Origin: Saccharomyces paradoxus
Taxonomy: Eukaryota; Ascomycota; Saccharomycetes; Saccharomycetales; Saccharomycetaceae
NCBI RefSeq assembly: GCF_002079055.1
Contig: NC_047492.1
Coordinates: 186,001-250,000, forward strand
Length of the DNA: 64,000 nucleotides
Direction of reading: 5' to 3'
Both the position numbers and the translations under genes were made by a program. Positions 10,339 through 20,939 of the stretch are shown here, one piece after another. Position 1 is the stretch's first letter. Each line of letters begins with the position of its first letter. The notes under the pieces were generated by a model. That model ran no database searches. It saw nothing but the letters and a program-made list of their open reading frames with translations, and had not been told where the DNA came from.

Positions 10339-10926
10339 TTACTTGTCTTCAAACATGTGAAGCTGGTTATAGATGTCCTTCTTAAAGTCCTCGTACTTAA
10401 AAGATGACTTTCTACGCGTGCCCAACTGTGGAGCAGAACCGTGTGGGACTTTTGTGCTGTCACCGCTACTGTTGTTGTCGAGGTACGAGTTCTTGAAAAT
10501 GGGCTTATTGCCCGCACGAGAACGGGTGGGCGTGTGGGAGATGGAGTCACCCATATCCACGCCCGCGTGGCTCAGGTCAGAGTCATTAGTGGCCCTGTAT
10601 TGCATATTGTGAATGGTGTTTTGGAAATCCATGGGTCCGCTGCCCCTACGTTCGGCTCCCGGAGCGTGCTCCTCGATGCTGCTTTCGCGCTCCCGGGCTT
10701 GTTCTCTGGAATTTAGCGCGTCCATGTAGTTGGTAGACCGCCGTCTCATCATGGGGACGGGCTTGTCTACACTTTGAGCGGGTGCACTTGGACCCGGGAG
10801 GTTGAATGTAGAAACGCTAGGTGTTTCCTGTGCACAGGGCGGTTCGTCGATGTTAAGGAAGTCCTGAGACCTTTCAAATGTGGGAGACGTGCTCACTTGG
10901 GGTGCGTTCAAGTGGTGATCTGTCAT
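10339..10926 (-). CDS. IGD1: Igd1, inhibitor of glycogen debranching (YFR017C)
   Basis: A 195-residue, Ser/Pro/Arg-rich, largely disordered protein. In S. cerevisiae the orthologue inhibits the debranching enzyme Gdb1 and so protects glycogen in the cytosol. Visible features are two basophilic-kinase-like sites (MMRRRSTNYMDAL at about 60-72 and RRKSSFKYEDF near 172-182) and a short helical C-terminus ending DIYNQLHMFEDK. The length equals the S. cerevisiae protein as I remember it and the ATG at 10926 opens the frame. Its neighbourhood with GSY1 is loose (AIP5 and a tRNA lie between). STRE-like AGGGG cores lie upstream at about 11184 and 11212. Confidence 0.93.
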   Translation of the reverse strand: MTDHHLNAPQVSTSPTFERSQDFLNIDEPPCAQETPSVSTFNLPGPSAPAQSVDKPVPMMRRRSTNYMDALNSREQARERESSIEEHAPGAERRGSGPMDFQNTIHNMQYRATNDSDLSHAGVDMGDSISHTPTRSRAGNKPIFKNSYLDNNSSGDSTKVPHGSAPQLGTRRKSSFKYEDFKKDIYNQLHMFEDK

Positions 10927-11222
10927 GAAGTCTGCGTGTGCGTGTGTGCGTCTGTTGCGTATGCTGCGAATATTGCGTAGATGTCTGAGTTGCTATATAT
11001 TATGTGGTGGCTCTCATCGCTGCTGACAGTAGATTTCACTCGCGCAAAATTTATCTAGGCAAACCCTTACTGTACCTATATATATATATATATATATATG
11101 TGAGGGCGTATGTTGCGTGCAAGCTTTTACAGCGGTGCACTAATATCGACCGGGACACTCACTCCACCCCACATCTCCTAGATCAGGGGGGGGATGTCAA
11201 CGAAAGAAAAACAGGGGATTTA
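10927..11222. promoter_or_regulatory. IGD1 upstream region with TA repeat
   Basis: The region lies between the IGD1 start and the end of the glutaminyl-cyclase-like gene. It contains a perfect (TA)n run at 11077-11099, a G-run (GGGGGGGG near 11186) that includes AGGGG, and a second AGGGG near 11212. These are candidate stress elements for IGD1. Confidence 0.5.
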
Positions 11223-12308
11223 TCACGGCTTACGAGAGGCCAGTGACCGTACTACAAATTCGCACACCAGCAGCGTCCAGTGACGAGCCTCCGCGGCGTC
11301 CAAGTGCCGGAAGTCATCCTCCACGGTGTGCCATGTGCTCGGAAATGGCAGTGGGATTGCATGTAATACGGGTACTCCAGCGGCCAGGAATGGCGTGTGG
11401 TCGTCTCCGATGACCGAATGTCCTAGCCCCAAAAACCGGTAGTCAGTCGGGTCCAGGCGTTTGCGTTGACACGCGACTTGGGCGGCTAATGGCGATTCGG
11501 TATCAGTTTCATCTCCTCGCCGGAATAACAAATCGTCTTCTATTCGATTGAGCAGTTGGTATTCTTGATGTGTTTCTGCATAGTAGCTGGGCACTATTGG
11601 CTCCTCTTCGCCACTTCCTAATAGATCCAGAAGCAATAGCAGGCGAATACGTGTCATCGTACCGTCAGCAAGCCATTGGGCGGCTAATCGCCGTGCTCCA
11701 TAAATCGAGTCCTCGGGCCCCCACTCTTCAATGGCCTCCTCTCCATCAAAGAACACAATCTTTACACCCATGGTAGAACTCGTTACTACTGCGTTTGACT
11801 CTAGCTCACTGTACCCTCTCGAGCGCTCGTGGCACGCGATGTGCGTTAGGAACTGGGCCGTATACAGCAACGCGGCACACGAGGCTGCACTGTCGATAGC
11901 GCCCACCATCCCTGTGGGCGCTATCTTCGTGTCATAATGAGCGGCAAGCACTATGTACTCGCTCGCGTTGTTTTGTAACGTCATAACGAGGTTGTTGAAG
12001 TGGTAACCGTTTTCCTCAAAAGGTTGCGTCTCAACGACCCACTCTCCCGCCAGCGTCTTGTTGAAATGATCGATGATGAAGCGCTGGATCTCGCGCGAAC
12101 CTTTCGATCCGGGTACGCGAGTTCTATTAAACGGTAACAGCAGGTTTTTGGTAGTTTTGTCCCAATCGTCGTCTAAGTTGATGGCTTCGTTAAGATGCGC
12201 TGCATGGTACTCCTCATATGACAGCTCCCACCCGATTACCCTACGTACCCTAAACAGCAGTAACAGGTACGCTAGACCAATTATTCGCAAAGGCAAACCG
12301 TACTTCAT
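11223..12308 (-). CDS. Putative glutaminyl-peptide cyclotransferase (YFR018C orthologue)
   Basis: A protein of about 361 residues in the M28 peptidase / glutaminyl cyclase fold, predicted to convert N-terminal glutamine to pyroglutamate or to be a related zinc enzyme. A hydrophobic N-terminal segment (about residues 5-22) suggests a signal anchor and lumenal or vacuolar location. The zinc-site pattern of the family is present: AAHYDTK (H124, D126), AIDSAASCA (D139), FFDGEEA (E190/E191) and GDDHTPF further on. N-glycosylation sequons are present (NRT, NKT, NAS). The frame extends two codons further to a GTG at 12314; I chose the ATG at 12308. The S. cerevisiae gene is 363 residues as I remember it, so the first codon may have changed. 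It has no standard gene name that I know. Confidence 0.85.
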   Translation of the reverse strand: MKYGLPLRIIGLAYLLLLFRVRRVIGWELSYEEYHAAHLNEAINLDDDWDKTTKNLLLPFNRTRVPGSKGSREIQRFIIDHFNKTLAGEWVVETQPFEENGYHFNNLVMTLQNNASEYIVLAAHYDTKIAPTGMVGAIDSAASCAALLYTAQFLTHIACHERSRGYSELESNAVVTSSTMGVKIVFFDGEEAIEEWGPEDSIYGARRLAAQWLADGTMTRIRLLLLLDLLGSGEEEPIVPSYYAETHQEYQLLNRIEDDLLFRRGDETDTESPLAAQVACQRKRLDPTDYRFLGLGHSVIGDDHTPFLAAGVPVLHAIPLPFPSTWHTVEDDFRHLDAAEARHWTLLVCEFVVRSLASRKP

Positions 12309-12590
12309 TGTCACGCTTCCGACCTTTTTTATTCTCTTTTATTTTTTATCTCAACTCTTTCTCTCTCTCTTTCTCCTTCAGCGCTTGATGTGTACAACAA
12401 GCCGCCTTCTTCCTTTGTTTCTTCCACTCTTACTCTTTCTCTCTTTGTCTCGCCTCGAAGGCAACGCAAACGCAATGTACTTCTTGACGAACGCGAAAAC
12501 CATATGGAAAGTAAATAAAGGGCCAAAACAAAAAATTATTTCAAATAGCAAGGCAGCTTCCATCTTGCAAATGCAAGATCATCACGCAGG
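12309..12590. promoter_or_regulatory. Divergent promoter between YFR018C orthologue and FAB1
   Basis: The 282 bases between divergent starts are dominated by a pyrimidine-rich tract on the plus strand (about 12325-12450, many CTCTCT and TTTCTT runs). Such tracts usually exclude nucleosomes and serve both promoters. ORFs found here are low-complexity artefacts. Confidence 0.5.
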
Positions 12591-14327
12591 ATGCCATCGG
12601 AAGAACCCCATGCGCCCATACTCTTCCCAGACGGGTCACATGTCCGGTCGCCCTCCTCCACCGGTACTTCATCTGTAAACACAGTTGATGCTGCCTTAAC
12701 GAGACCAAACTATATTAAGAAGCCATCCTTGCACATTATGTCGACATCTACAACGTCAACTACAACAGATCTAGTGACAAACCCAATTTTGAGCAACATC
12801 TCCATACCAAAGATAAGTCCTCCCACATCGTCCTCGGTAGCAACCGCCACATCTGCAAGTCACGTGACCGGGACCACTGCTCATACAAATACAAATGCTA
12901 ATGCTAATGCTAGTGCTAATACCAGTGTCAGTAAGAAAAATGTGCCTCCACCAACCAGTGGGAGGGTACCCTCCAACACTATTAAGAGATATCCAAGCCG
13001 CTACAAGCCTTCCCACTCGCTACAGCTGCCCATCAAGAACGATTCCAACTTTAAACGATCTAGCATCTATGCCTCCAAATCCACCGTTACGGCCATCCCC
13101 ATCAGGAATAACCGGCCAGTTTCCATGCAGAATTCGTATGCACGCACTCCTGATAGTGATCATGACGACGTTGGCGATGAAGCGTCGTCGATAAAGAGTG
13201 CCTCTTCCTCGTTGACCGCATCCTTGTCGAAGAGCTTTCTGTTCGCATTTTATAACAACCGCAAGAAGGACAAGATCAGTAACAATGGCGTTCTTTCAAA
13301 AGAGTACTGGATGAAAGACGAGAGTTCTAAAGAATGTTTCAGTTGTGGTAAAACATTTAACACTTTCAGGAGGAAACATCACTGCAGGATATGTGGCCAG
13401 ATTTTTTGCAGCAGCTGCACTCTTTTGATAGATGGTGATCGATTCGGTTGTCACGCCAAGATGCGGGTATGTTACAATTGTTATGAGCATGCAGATACGT
13501 ACGAGGACTCCAGTGATGAGGAAAACGATTCCACAATGCAATTGAATGAACCAAGGTCCCGCTCTCGCTCGCGCTCTTCCAATACCAATGCATATTCTCA
13601 CTCACATTCGCATTTGCATCTCATTTCACAGGACAATCATAGCGGCGCCGATCTTCATGACCCAGTAGCAGCAACAGCTAACCCTCAACAGCAGAATGAG
13701 GTTTACTTATTAAACGACGATGACGTACAAAGTATAATGACCTCAGGAGAAGACTCCAAATTGTTCATTTCTACACCCCCACCACCTCCGAAGATGGCAA
13801 TCCCGGCAACGAAGCAAGGCGGATCGCTAGAGATCTCATTCGATTCGGAAAATGATAGGGCTTTACATTATCAAGATGATAACCCCGGCCGTCATCATCA
13901 CCTCGACTCCGCGCCCACGAGGTACACTATCAGAGATATGGATAATATTTCGCATTATGATACCAATTCGAATTCCACTTTACGACCACACTATAACACC
14001 AATAACAGCACCATTACAATCAACAATCTTAATAACGCTACTTCCAACAACAGCAACTTCAACAATACTAACAACAGTAGCAGTAACACCAACATCAACA
14101 ACCCTGCGCATTCCCTGAGAAGATCGATTTTCCATTATGTAAGCAGCAATAGTATCAACAAGGACAGCAGCAATAGCTCTGCTACGCCCGTTTCGTCTAC
14201 GCAGTCTTCTTCTATACTAGACCCTGCTAATCGTATTATCGGGAATTATGCCCATAGAAATTATAAGTTCAAATTCAACTACAATTCCAAAGGTCCTTCA
14301 CAACAAAATGACACGAACGATGGGAAC

Positions 14328-14360
<33 letters not shown>

Positions 14361-17300
14361 AGTGGCAGTGTTAGCAGCGGTGGTCCAACCGACAACAATA
14401 ACACTTCTACAAACGATAATGGCATCGCGTTCAATTTAGAGAGGAAGAAAAGAAACCCACTGACAAAATCCAAATCTACGTCCGCTTATCTAGAATATCC
14501 CTTGAATGAGGAAGACTCTTCTGAGGATGAAGGTTCCATGTCCATATATTCTGTATTGAATGATGGTCATAAGACCGATAATCCAATTAGATCAATGAGG
14601 AACTCTACGAAATCTTTCCAACGAGCGCAAGCTTCACTACAGCGAATGAGATTTAGAAGGAAAAGTAAAAGTAAGCATTTTCCAAACAACTCTAAAAGTT
14701 CTATTTATAGGGACTTGAATTTCTTGACCAATAGCACTCCCAATTTGCTTTCTGTAGTGAGCGACGATAATCTATATGACGATTCTTCACCTTTGCAAGA
14801 CAAGGCCTCTTCATCCGCTGCGAGCAGACTCACTGACAGGAAATTTAGCAGTGGCAGCGGTAGTAACAATAACAGTAACAGTAGTAGCAATATCAACACA
14901 GATCCTTGGAAGAGAATTGCTAGTATATCGGGATTCAAGCTGAAAAAAGAGAAGAAAAGAGAGCTAAATGAAGTCTCTCTTTTACATATGCATGCACTAC
15001 TTAAACAACTATTGAATGACCAAGAAATTTCCAATCCTCAAGAATGGATAACTCTTCTGGATGGCGCTTTGCGTAAAGTTCTAAGAACCATCCTGAATGC
15101 AAGGGATTTGAACACATTAGATTTTAGACAAACTTATGTGAAAATAAAAAGAATTAGTGGTGGGTCTCCTCAAGATTCAGGATATATCAATGGGGTTGTG
15201 TTTTCGAAGGCACTGCCTTCGAAAACCATGCCACGTCACTTGAAAAACCCGAGGATCCTATTAATCATGTTTCCACTGGAGTACCAAAAGAACAATAACC
15301 ATTTCCTAAGCATAGATTCCGTTTTCAGGCAAGAACGTGAATATTTGGATAAACTTGTTTCAAGATTGAAGTCATTGCATCCTGATATAATATTCGTCGG
15401 TGCTAATGTTAGTGGGTATGCGTTAGAACTACTAAATGATTCTGGGATTGTCGTACAGTTTAATATGAAACCACAAGTCATTGAGAGAATTGCCAAGTTA
15501 ACAGAGGCAGATATCGCCATTTCTGTGGATAAATTGGCTACCAATATTAAGATGGGTGAATGTGAAACTTTTGAAGTTAAAAGTTACATTTATGGGAACA
15601 TCAGTAAGACATATACGTTCCTTCATGGTTGTAATCCAGAATTAGGCGGAACAATCTTATTAAGAGGCGATAATCTTGAAAACCTGAGGAAAATCAAACA
15701 AGTCTCTGAATTTATGGTGTATGCGATTTTTTCATTGAAATTAGAAAGTTCATTTTTTAACGATAATTTTATTCAACTTTCCACAGATGTTTATTTAAAG
15801 AGGGCTGAATCTAAAAAATTACAAGTTTTTAAAGGTTATTTTGCAGACTTTTTGATCAAATTCAATAATAGAATTTTGACAGTTTCGCCAACGGTAGATT
15901 TTCCTATTCCCTTCTTATTGGAAAAGGCCAGAGGTTTGGAAAAGAAACTCATGGAAAGGATCAATCAATATGAAAGCGAATCTGATTTAGATCGGCAAAC
16001 GCAACTAGATATGCTTCAAGGTTTAGAATCGACTATTACGAAGAAGCATTTAGGAAATTTAATAAAATTTCTGCATGAAATGGAAATTGAAAATTTAGAA
16101 CTTGAATTTCAGAAGAAAAGTCGCCAATGGGAGGTCTCATATTCATCATCACAGAACTTACTTGGTACCGGCTCACACCAGTCTATAACGGTTCTCTACT
16201 CAATGGTTTCAACAAAAACCGCCACACCTTGCGTTGGCCCTCAAATTGTTACTATTGACTATTTTTGGGACAGTGATATTTCCATTGGTCAGTTTATCGA
16301 AAATGTTGTGGGCACTGCCCGGTATCCCTGCCAACAAGGCTGTAATGGTCTATATTTGGATCATTATAGAAGCTATGTTCATGGATCAGGAAAAGTGGAC
16401 GTCTTAATCGAAAAATTCCAAACCAGATTACCAAAACTAAAAGATATTATTCTCACGTGGAGTTACTGTAAAAAATGTGGAACATCTACTCCGATTTTAC
16501 AGATTAGCGAAAAAACCTGGAATTATTCTTTTGGTAAATATTTAGAGGTTATGTTTTGGAGTTACAAAGATAGCGTGACAGGAATTGGGAAATGTCCTCA
16601 TGATTTCACCAAAGATCATGTCAAATATTTTGGCTATAATGATTTGGTGGTTCGGCTGGAATATTCTGATTTGGAAGTTCATGAATTGATAACGCCACCA
16701 CGCAAAATAAAATGGAAACCTCACATTGATATCAAATTGAAGGTGGAACTATATTATAAGATCCTAGAAAAGATCAATAATTTCTATGGAAGTGTCTCAA
16801 GTCGTTTGGAACGTATTAAATTGGATAGTATGACTAAAGATAAAGTCCTTAGTGGGCAAGCTAAAATTATCGAATTGAAGAGCAATGCTACAGAGGAACA
16901 GAAACTAATGTTGCAAGACTTGGACAATTTTTACGCTGATAGTCCTTGTGATCAACATTTACCATTGAACTTGGTTATCAAATCTTTATATGACAAGGCT
17001 GTGAATTGGAACTCTACATTTACTATATTTGCGAAAAACTATTTGCCTTCTGAAACTGATATTAGTCGTATAACCGCGAAGCAATTGAAAAAACTATTTT
17101 ACGATTCTTCAAGAAAGGACAGTGAAGATAAAAAATCACTTCAAGATGAAAATATAAAGACAAAAAAACCCGAAAAGAATGAATTACCTTCAGAGGGGTT
17201 GAAAGATATCGGAAAGCCGAAAATCGATAGCAAGAGCACAACAGAAAATTGTGACACGAAGAACGAGCCGCAAAATGGCGTGGCGATAACCAGTTCTAAA

Positions 17301-19460
17301 GACGACACCCCAACTCTTCCAATAAGCGGTACCAGCCACTTGATGGTTACACCTTCTGCGTCCTCAGTTTCTTCTTCTTTGACCCCTCAGGCCGAAGAGC
17401 GTCCGCTTATGAGTAGAAGTGGAACGGGTGTATCTATGACTTATGATAAAAGCACTAGGCCTAACATAAGAAAAATGAGCAGTGATAGCAGTTTATGTGG
17501 GCTGGCATCAATTGCTAATGAATATAGCAAGAATAATAAGGTTGGTAAGCTAGCTACATTTTTTGATCAAATGCATTTTGATGCCCTATCGAAAGAATTT
17601 GAACTAGAACGTGAAAGGGAAAGATTACAACTTAATAAGGATAAATATCAAGCCATACGATTACAAACATCGACTCCAATTGTGGAAATTTATAAGAATG
17701 TCAAAGACGCGGTTGATGAACCGCTTCATTCTAGAAGTTCAGGCAATAATTTGTCATCTACGAATGTTAAAGCTTTGGAGGCACCCATGGGAGAACACTA
17801 CCGGAGCAGCAACTGCAATCCTCCTAATTTGGATCAAAACTTAGAAAATGAATTGGAAAATTCAATTAGCCAATGGGGTGAAAATATTCTGAACCCTTCT
17901 GCAAAAACCACCGCTATTACACACGTGAATTCTAGGCCAGTAGTAAAGGAAACTTCAGAAAATCCAAAATCGATTGTTAGGGAATCGTCAGATAATCCAA
18001 AGTCGGAGCCCCTTCCACCTGTAATAACAACGACAACTGTCAACAAAGTGGAATCTACTCCTCAACCAGAAAAATCATTATTAATGAAAACCTTGAGCAA
18101 CTTTTGGGCAGATCGATCAGCATATTTATGGAAACCCCTTGTTTATCCGACCTGTCCTTCGGAACACATTTTTACTGATAGCGACGTTATAATCCGTGAA
18201 GATGAACCAAGTTCCTTGATCGCATTTTGCCTAAGTACTTCTGATTATAGAAATAAAATGATAAATTTGAATGCTCAACAACAACAACAACAACAACAAC
18301 AGCAACAACAGCAAACAGTAGAAGCTATTCCAACTAAAGCAGGAGGAAACAGCGGAGGAACTTCTCAGACTCTGGATCCTTCTGTTACTATTTCTCCTTC
18401 AGTTTCTACAACCTCCCATAATAAAGGGAGGGACTCAGAAATTTCATCGGTAGTAACCACCAAGGAGGGTTTGATGAATACTTCTTCCGTAGAAGGTGCC
18501 CGTGATAGGACCCCACAAGAATCGCAAACGCATTCTCAGGCAAATTTAGATAATCTCCAGGAACTAGAAAAAATTATGACAAAAAAAACAGCAACGCACT
18601 TGAGATATCAATTTGAAGAGGGTTTAACGGTCATGTCATGTAAGATTTTCTTCACAGAACATTTCGACGTGTTCAGGAAGATTTGTGATTGTCAAGAAAA
18701 TTTCATTCAAAGCTTGTCAAGATGTGTTAAATGGGATTCCAATGGAGGAAAAAGTGGGAGCGGGTTTTTAAAGACTTTAGATGATAGATTTATCATAAAG
18801 GAGTTATCGCACGCAGAATTGGAAGCCTTTATAAAATTTGCACCAAGTTATTTTGAATACATGGCACAAGCAATGTTCCATGATTTACCCACGACTTTGG
18901 CTAAAGTATTTGGGTTTTATCAAATTCAAGTAAAAAGCTCTATATCAAGCTCTAAAAGTTATAAAATGGATGTTATCATTATGGAGAACTTGTTTTACGA
19001 GAAAAAAACGACAAGAATATTTGATTTGAAGGGTTCTATGAGAAATAGACATGTCGAACAAACAGGTAAAGCTAATGAAGTCTTATTGGATGAAAATATG
19101 GTAGAGTATATTTATGAATCACCTATTCATGTCCGCGAATACGACAAAAAGCTTCTAAGAGCCTCTGTCTGGAACGATACACTATTTTTGGCCAAAATGA
19201 ATGTGATGGATTATTCTTTAGTCATTGGTATTGACAATGAAGGATATACTTTGACAGTGGGGATTATTGATTTCATTCGAACGTTTACATGGGACAAAAA
19301 ATTGGAAAGTTGGGTCAAAGAGAAAGGTTTAGTAGGGGGAGCCAGTGTGATCAAGCAACCCACCGTCGTTACACCAAGGCAATATAAAAAACGTTTTAGG
19401 GAAGCAATGGAAAGATACATTTTGATGGTTCCTGATCCATGGTACAGGGAAGGAAATTAA
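12591..19460 (+). CDS. FAB1: PtdIns3P 5-kinase Fab1
   Basis: A 2289-residue lipid kinase that makes PtdIns(3,5)P2 from PtdIns3P on the vacuole and endosomes. Domains in order: disordered Ser/Thr/Asn-rich N-terminus; FYVE zinc finger at about 246-295 (CFSCGKTF, RRKHHCRICGQIFC, CYNC), which binds PtdIns3P; Asn-rich low complexity with (AAT)n at 14326-14361; Cpn60/TCP1-like domain at about 800-1080; Cys-rich CCR region at about 1200-1360 including CKKCGTSTP; linker with a 13-Gln run (18276-18314); C-terminal PIPK domain from about 2000, with DLKGSMRNRH (about 2145) and IDFIRTFTWDKK (about 2226). The N-terminus matches S. cerevisiae Fab1 with several substitutions, and my remembered length is slightly shorter; the difference lies mostly in the Asn and Gln runs. 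Confidence 0.97.
14326..14361 (+). repeat. AAT trinucleotide repeat in FAB1
   Basis: An almost pure AAT run coding for Asn within the disordered part of Fab1. It is a likely site of length variation between strains. Confidence 0.8.
18276..18314 (+). repeat. CAA/CAG repeat in FAB1
   Basis: Thirteen Gln codons, mostly CAA with two CAG, in the linker before the kinase domain. I remember the S. cerevisiae run as shorter. Confidence 0.85.
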
Positions 19461-19590
19461 TACGTACATATATACAAATTATTTCTATGACATTACTTAA
19501 AAACCATTACACATTCTAGTATGCATTCATTGTCTTGAAATACTTTCATAATTATGTGGGAAGGTTGCTGGGATAAAAATTAAAAAATTA

Positions 19591-19691
19591 CGTCACAGAC
19601 AGGATTCGAACCTGCGCAGGTAAAACCCAATGCCTAATTGCTTTTCTGAGGAAATAGCAGGGCATCGCCTTAACCACTCGGCCACTGGGAC
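19591..19691 (-). tRNA. tS(GCU)F: tRNA-Ser (anticodon GCT) with 19-base intron
   Basis: The minus strand gives a type II tRNA with long variable arm. The anticodon loop is CTGCTAA, interrupted after A37 by a 19-base intron beginning TTTCC and ending AATT; mature length is 82 bases. The T arm contains GGTTCGAATCC. The acceptor stem (GTCCCAG with CTGTGAC) pairs except for one C:T position (the fourth pair), followed by discriminator G. Confidence 0.95.
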
Positions 19692-19766
19692 AGAATATAT
19701 TGTCATTGCTTTTAAAGTAGGATAAAATCCTTAAAGCAAAAACCATGTTGTAGGTGAAGCACATCT

Positions 19767-20025
19767 TGCCGGAATAAGATCGACTATTGTCTTTCGAATA
19801 CTATTCATATCACTGGTGTATTTTTGTATATGGTATAAGGAGATGTCATAAAGAACGAGAAACAGTTTGAGAGATGCATGAATTTTGGGCCTAGGATGTA
19901 TTTAATACGAACCACCAGGGCTCATATGCATAAAATCAAACTAGTTAAACAGAATTGCCGGCAGACCCAAGCTGGCTACTTAAAAATTGGTACTCTGTAT
20001 TGCTGATATGCCTCATGAATGCCAC
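19767..20025 (+). mobile_element. Degenerate delta LTR
   Basis: Starts 76 bases upstream of the tRNA-Ser 5' end with TGCCGGAATAAGATCGACTA, recognisable against a delta start. Further blocks in the right order are TATATGGTATAAGGAGATG, GAGAAACAGT, AGGATGTATTTAATA, and, more weakly, AGAATTGCC and CTGTATTGCTGATATGCC. The 5' half is clear; the 3' half and its end are uncertain. Confidence 0.6.
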
Positions 20026-20354
20026 AAAACCAATTTATCCCATGCATATATGAGGTAATAAGATGCGTATACTTTTCTCTGGGTCACCGACGTGGCAATA
20101 GACGTACCACTCATGTTATGTGCAGGTGTAGCAATACTAGATTCCGAACCATTGCCACTACAGCCATTGTGCTCCTGCAGTGATATGGCTAGTGTGAAGT
20201 TGTGTGGTGTCATTGTTATTTGACGTTGGCCATCTTCGATACAACAAACGTGAAGGCCAATATCGCTCTCTAAAAAGATAGTATCGGGGTAGAACTCTTC
20301 ATAGCCTGCGTCGAAATTAAATTCTGCCAAAAGCTGTGGTTGAAGATAAACCTA
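20013..20354 (-). pseudogene. Orphan reading frame without a start codon
   Basis: The minus-strand frame runs 113 codons from after a stop at 20352-20354 to the stop at 20013-20015 and contains no ATG near its beginning; the first ATG is deep inside. The translation (for example YEEFYPDTIFLESDIGLHVC, then a Ser/Thr-rich stretch with sequons) reads like part of a secreted or cell-surface protein, not like random sequence. It ends inside the degenerate delta. I do not recognise the family. It may be a relic or chance. Confidence 0.3.
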
Positions 20355-20939
20355 GAACAATGATTACTGAAAAAATATAGTGGGGAAAAATTATGGTTGA
20401 TGCCCACCTTCAGGGTTCTGAATCAATCACTTATTTCTATATCCAAGCTTGGTTGTTATATGTGTCGCTATTTATTCATATAAGTTCGCTGCAAACGGTC
20501 ATGCATAGCGTCGAGGATTAATCTCGTCCAATATTGAGTATGTGCATACATCCTCGAGGATTCACACTACCGCTGACTTGCTCTAGGTCGTTCACCATGA
20601 TTATGGTAAAGGGAAGCGACTTCCTGTTACGGTTGCAACAGGATAATTACTAAAATAGTATTCACCAGCCGGGTACGGAACGAAGCTAAACGAAACAAAA
20701 CCTCGAAATTTGGAGCCTGTGTTATAAGCAGCAACACTCGAACTACAGCTAATCAACGACTGGAGGAATAACTGGATAAAGTAAATGTTATGGCGTAAAG
20801 TTTTCTTAACACATTAATCGGTAAACTCACGCAGGCTCATCGCAACAATCGTCACGATCCTTATTTTTCAGATTTATCTATAAGTTCATTTTCTCTCTAC
20901 TCGCCATTTCTTTACTAAATCTACCATTCAATATTAGGA
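20355..20939. promoter_or_regulatory. CSS2 upstream region
   Basis: This is AT-rich intergenic sequence without a convincing gene. It contains an 18-base stretch (20456-20473) repeated exactly downstream of CSS2 at 21820-21837, and CCTCGAGGA at about 20551. It presumably includes the CSS2 promoter. Confidence 0.4.
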
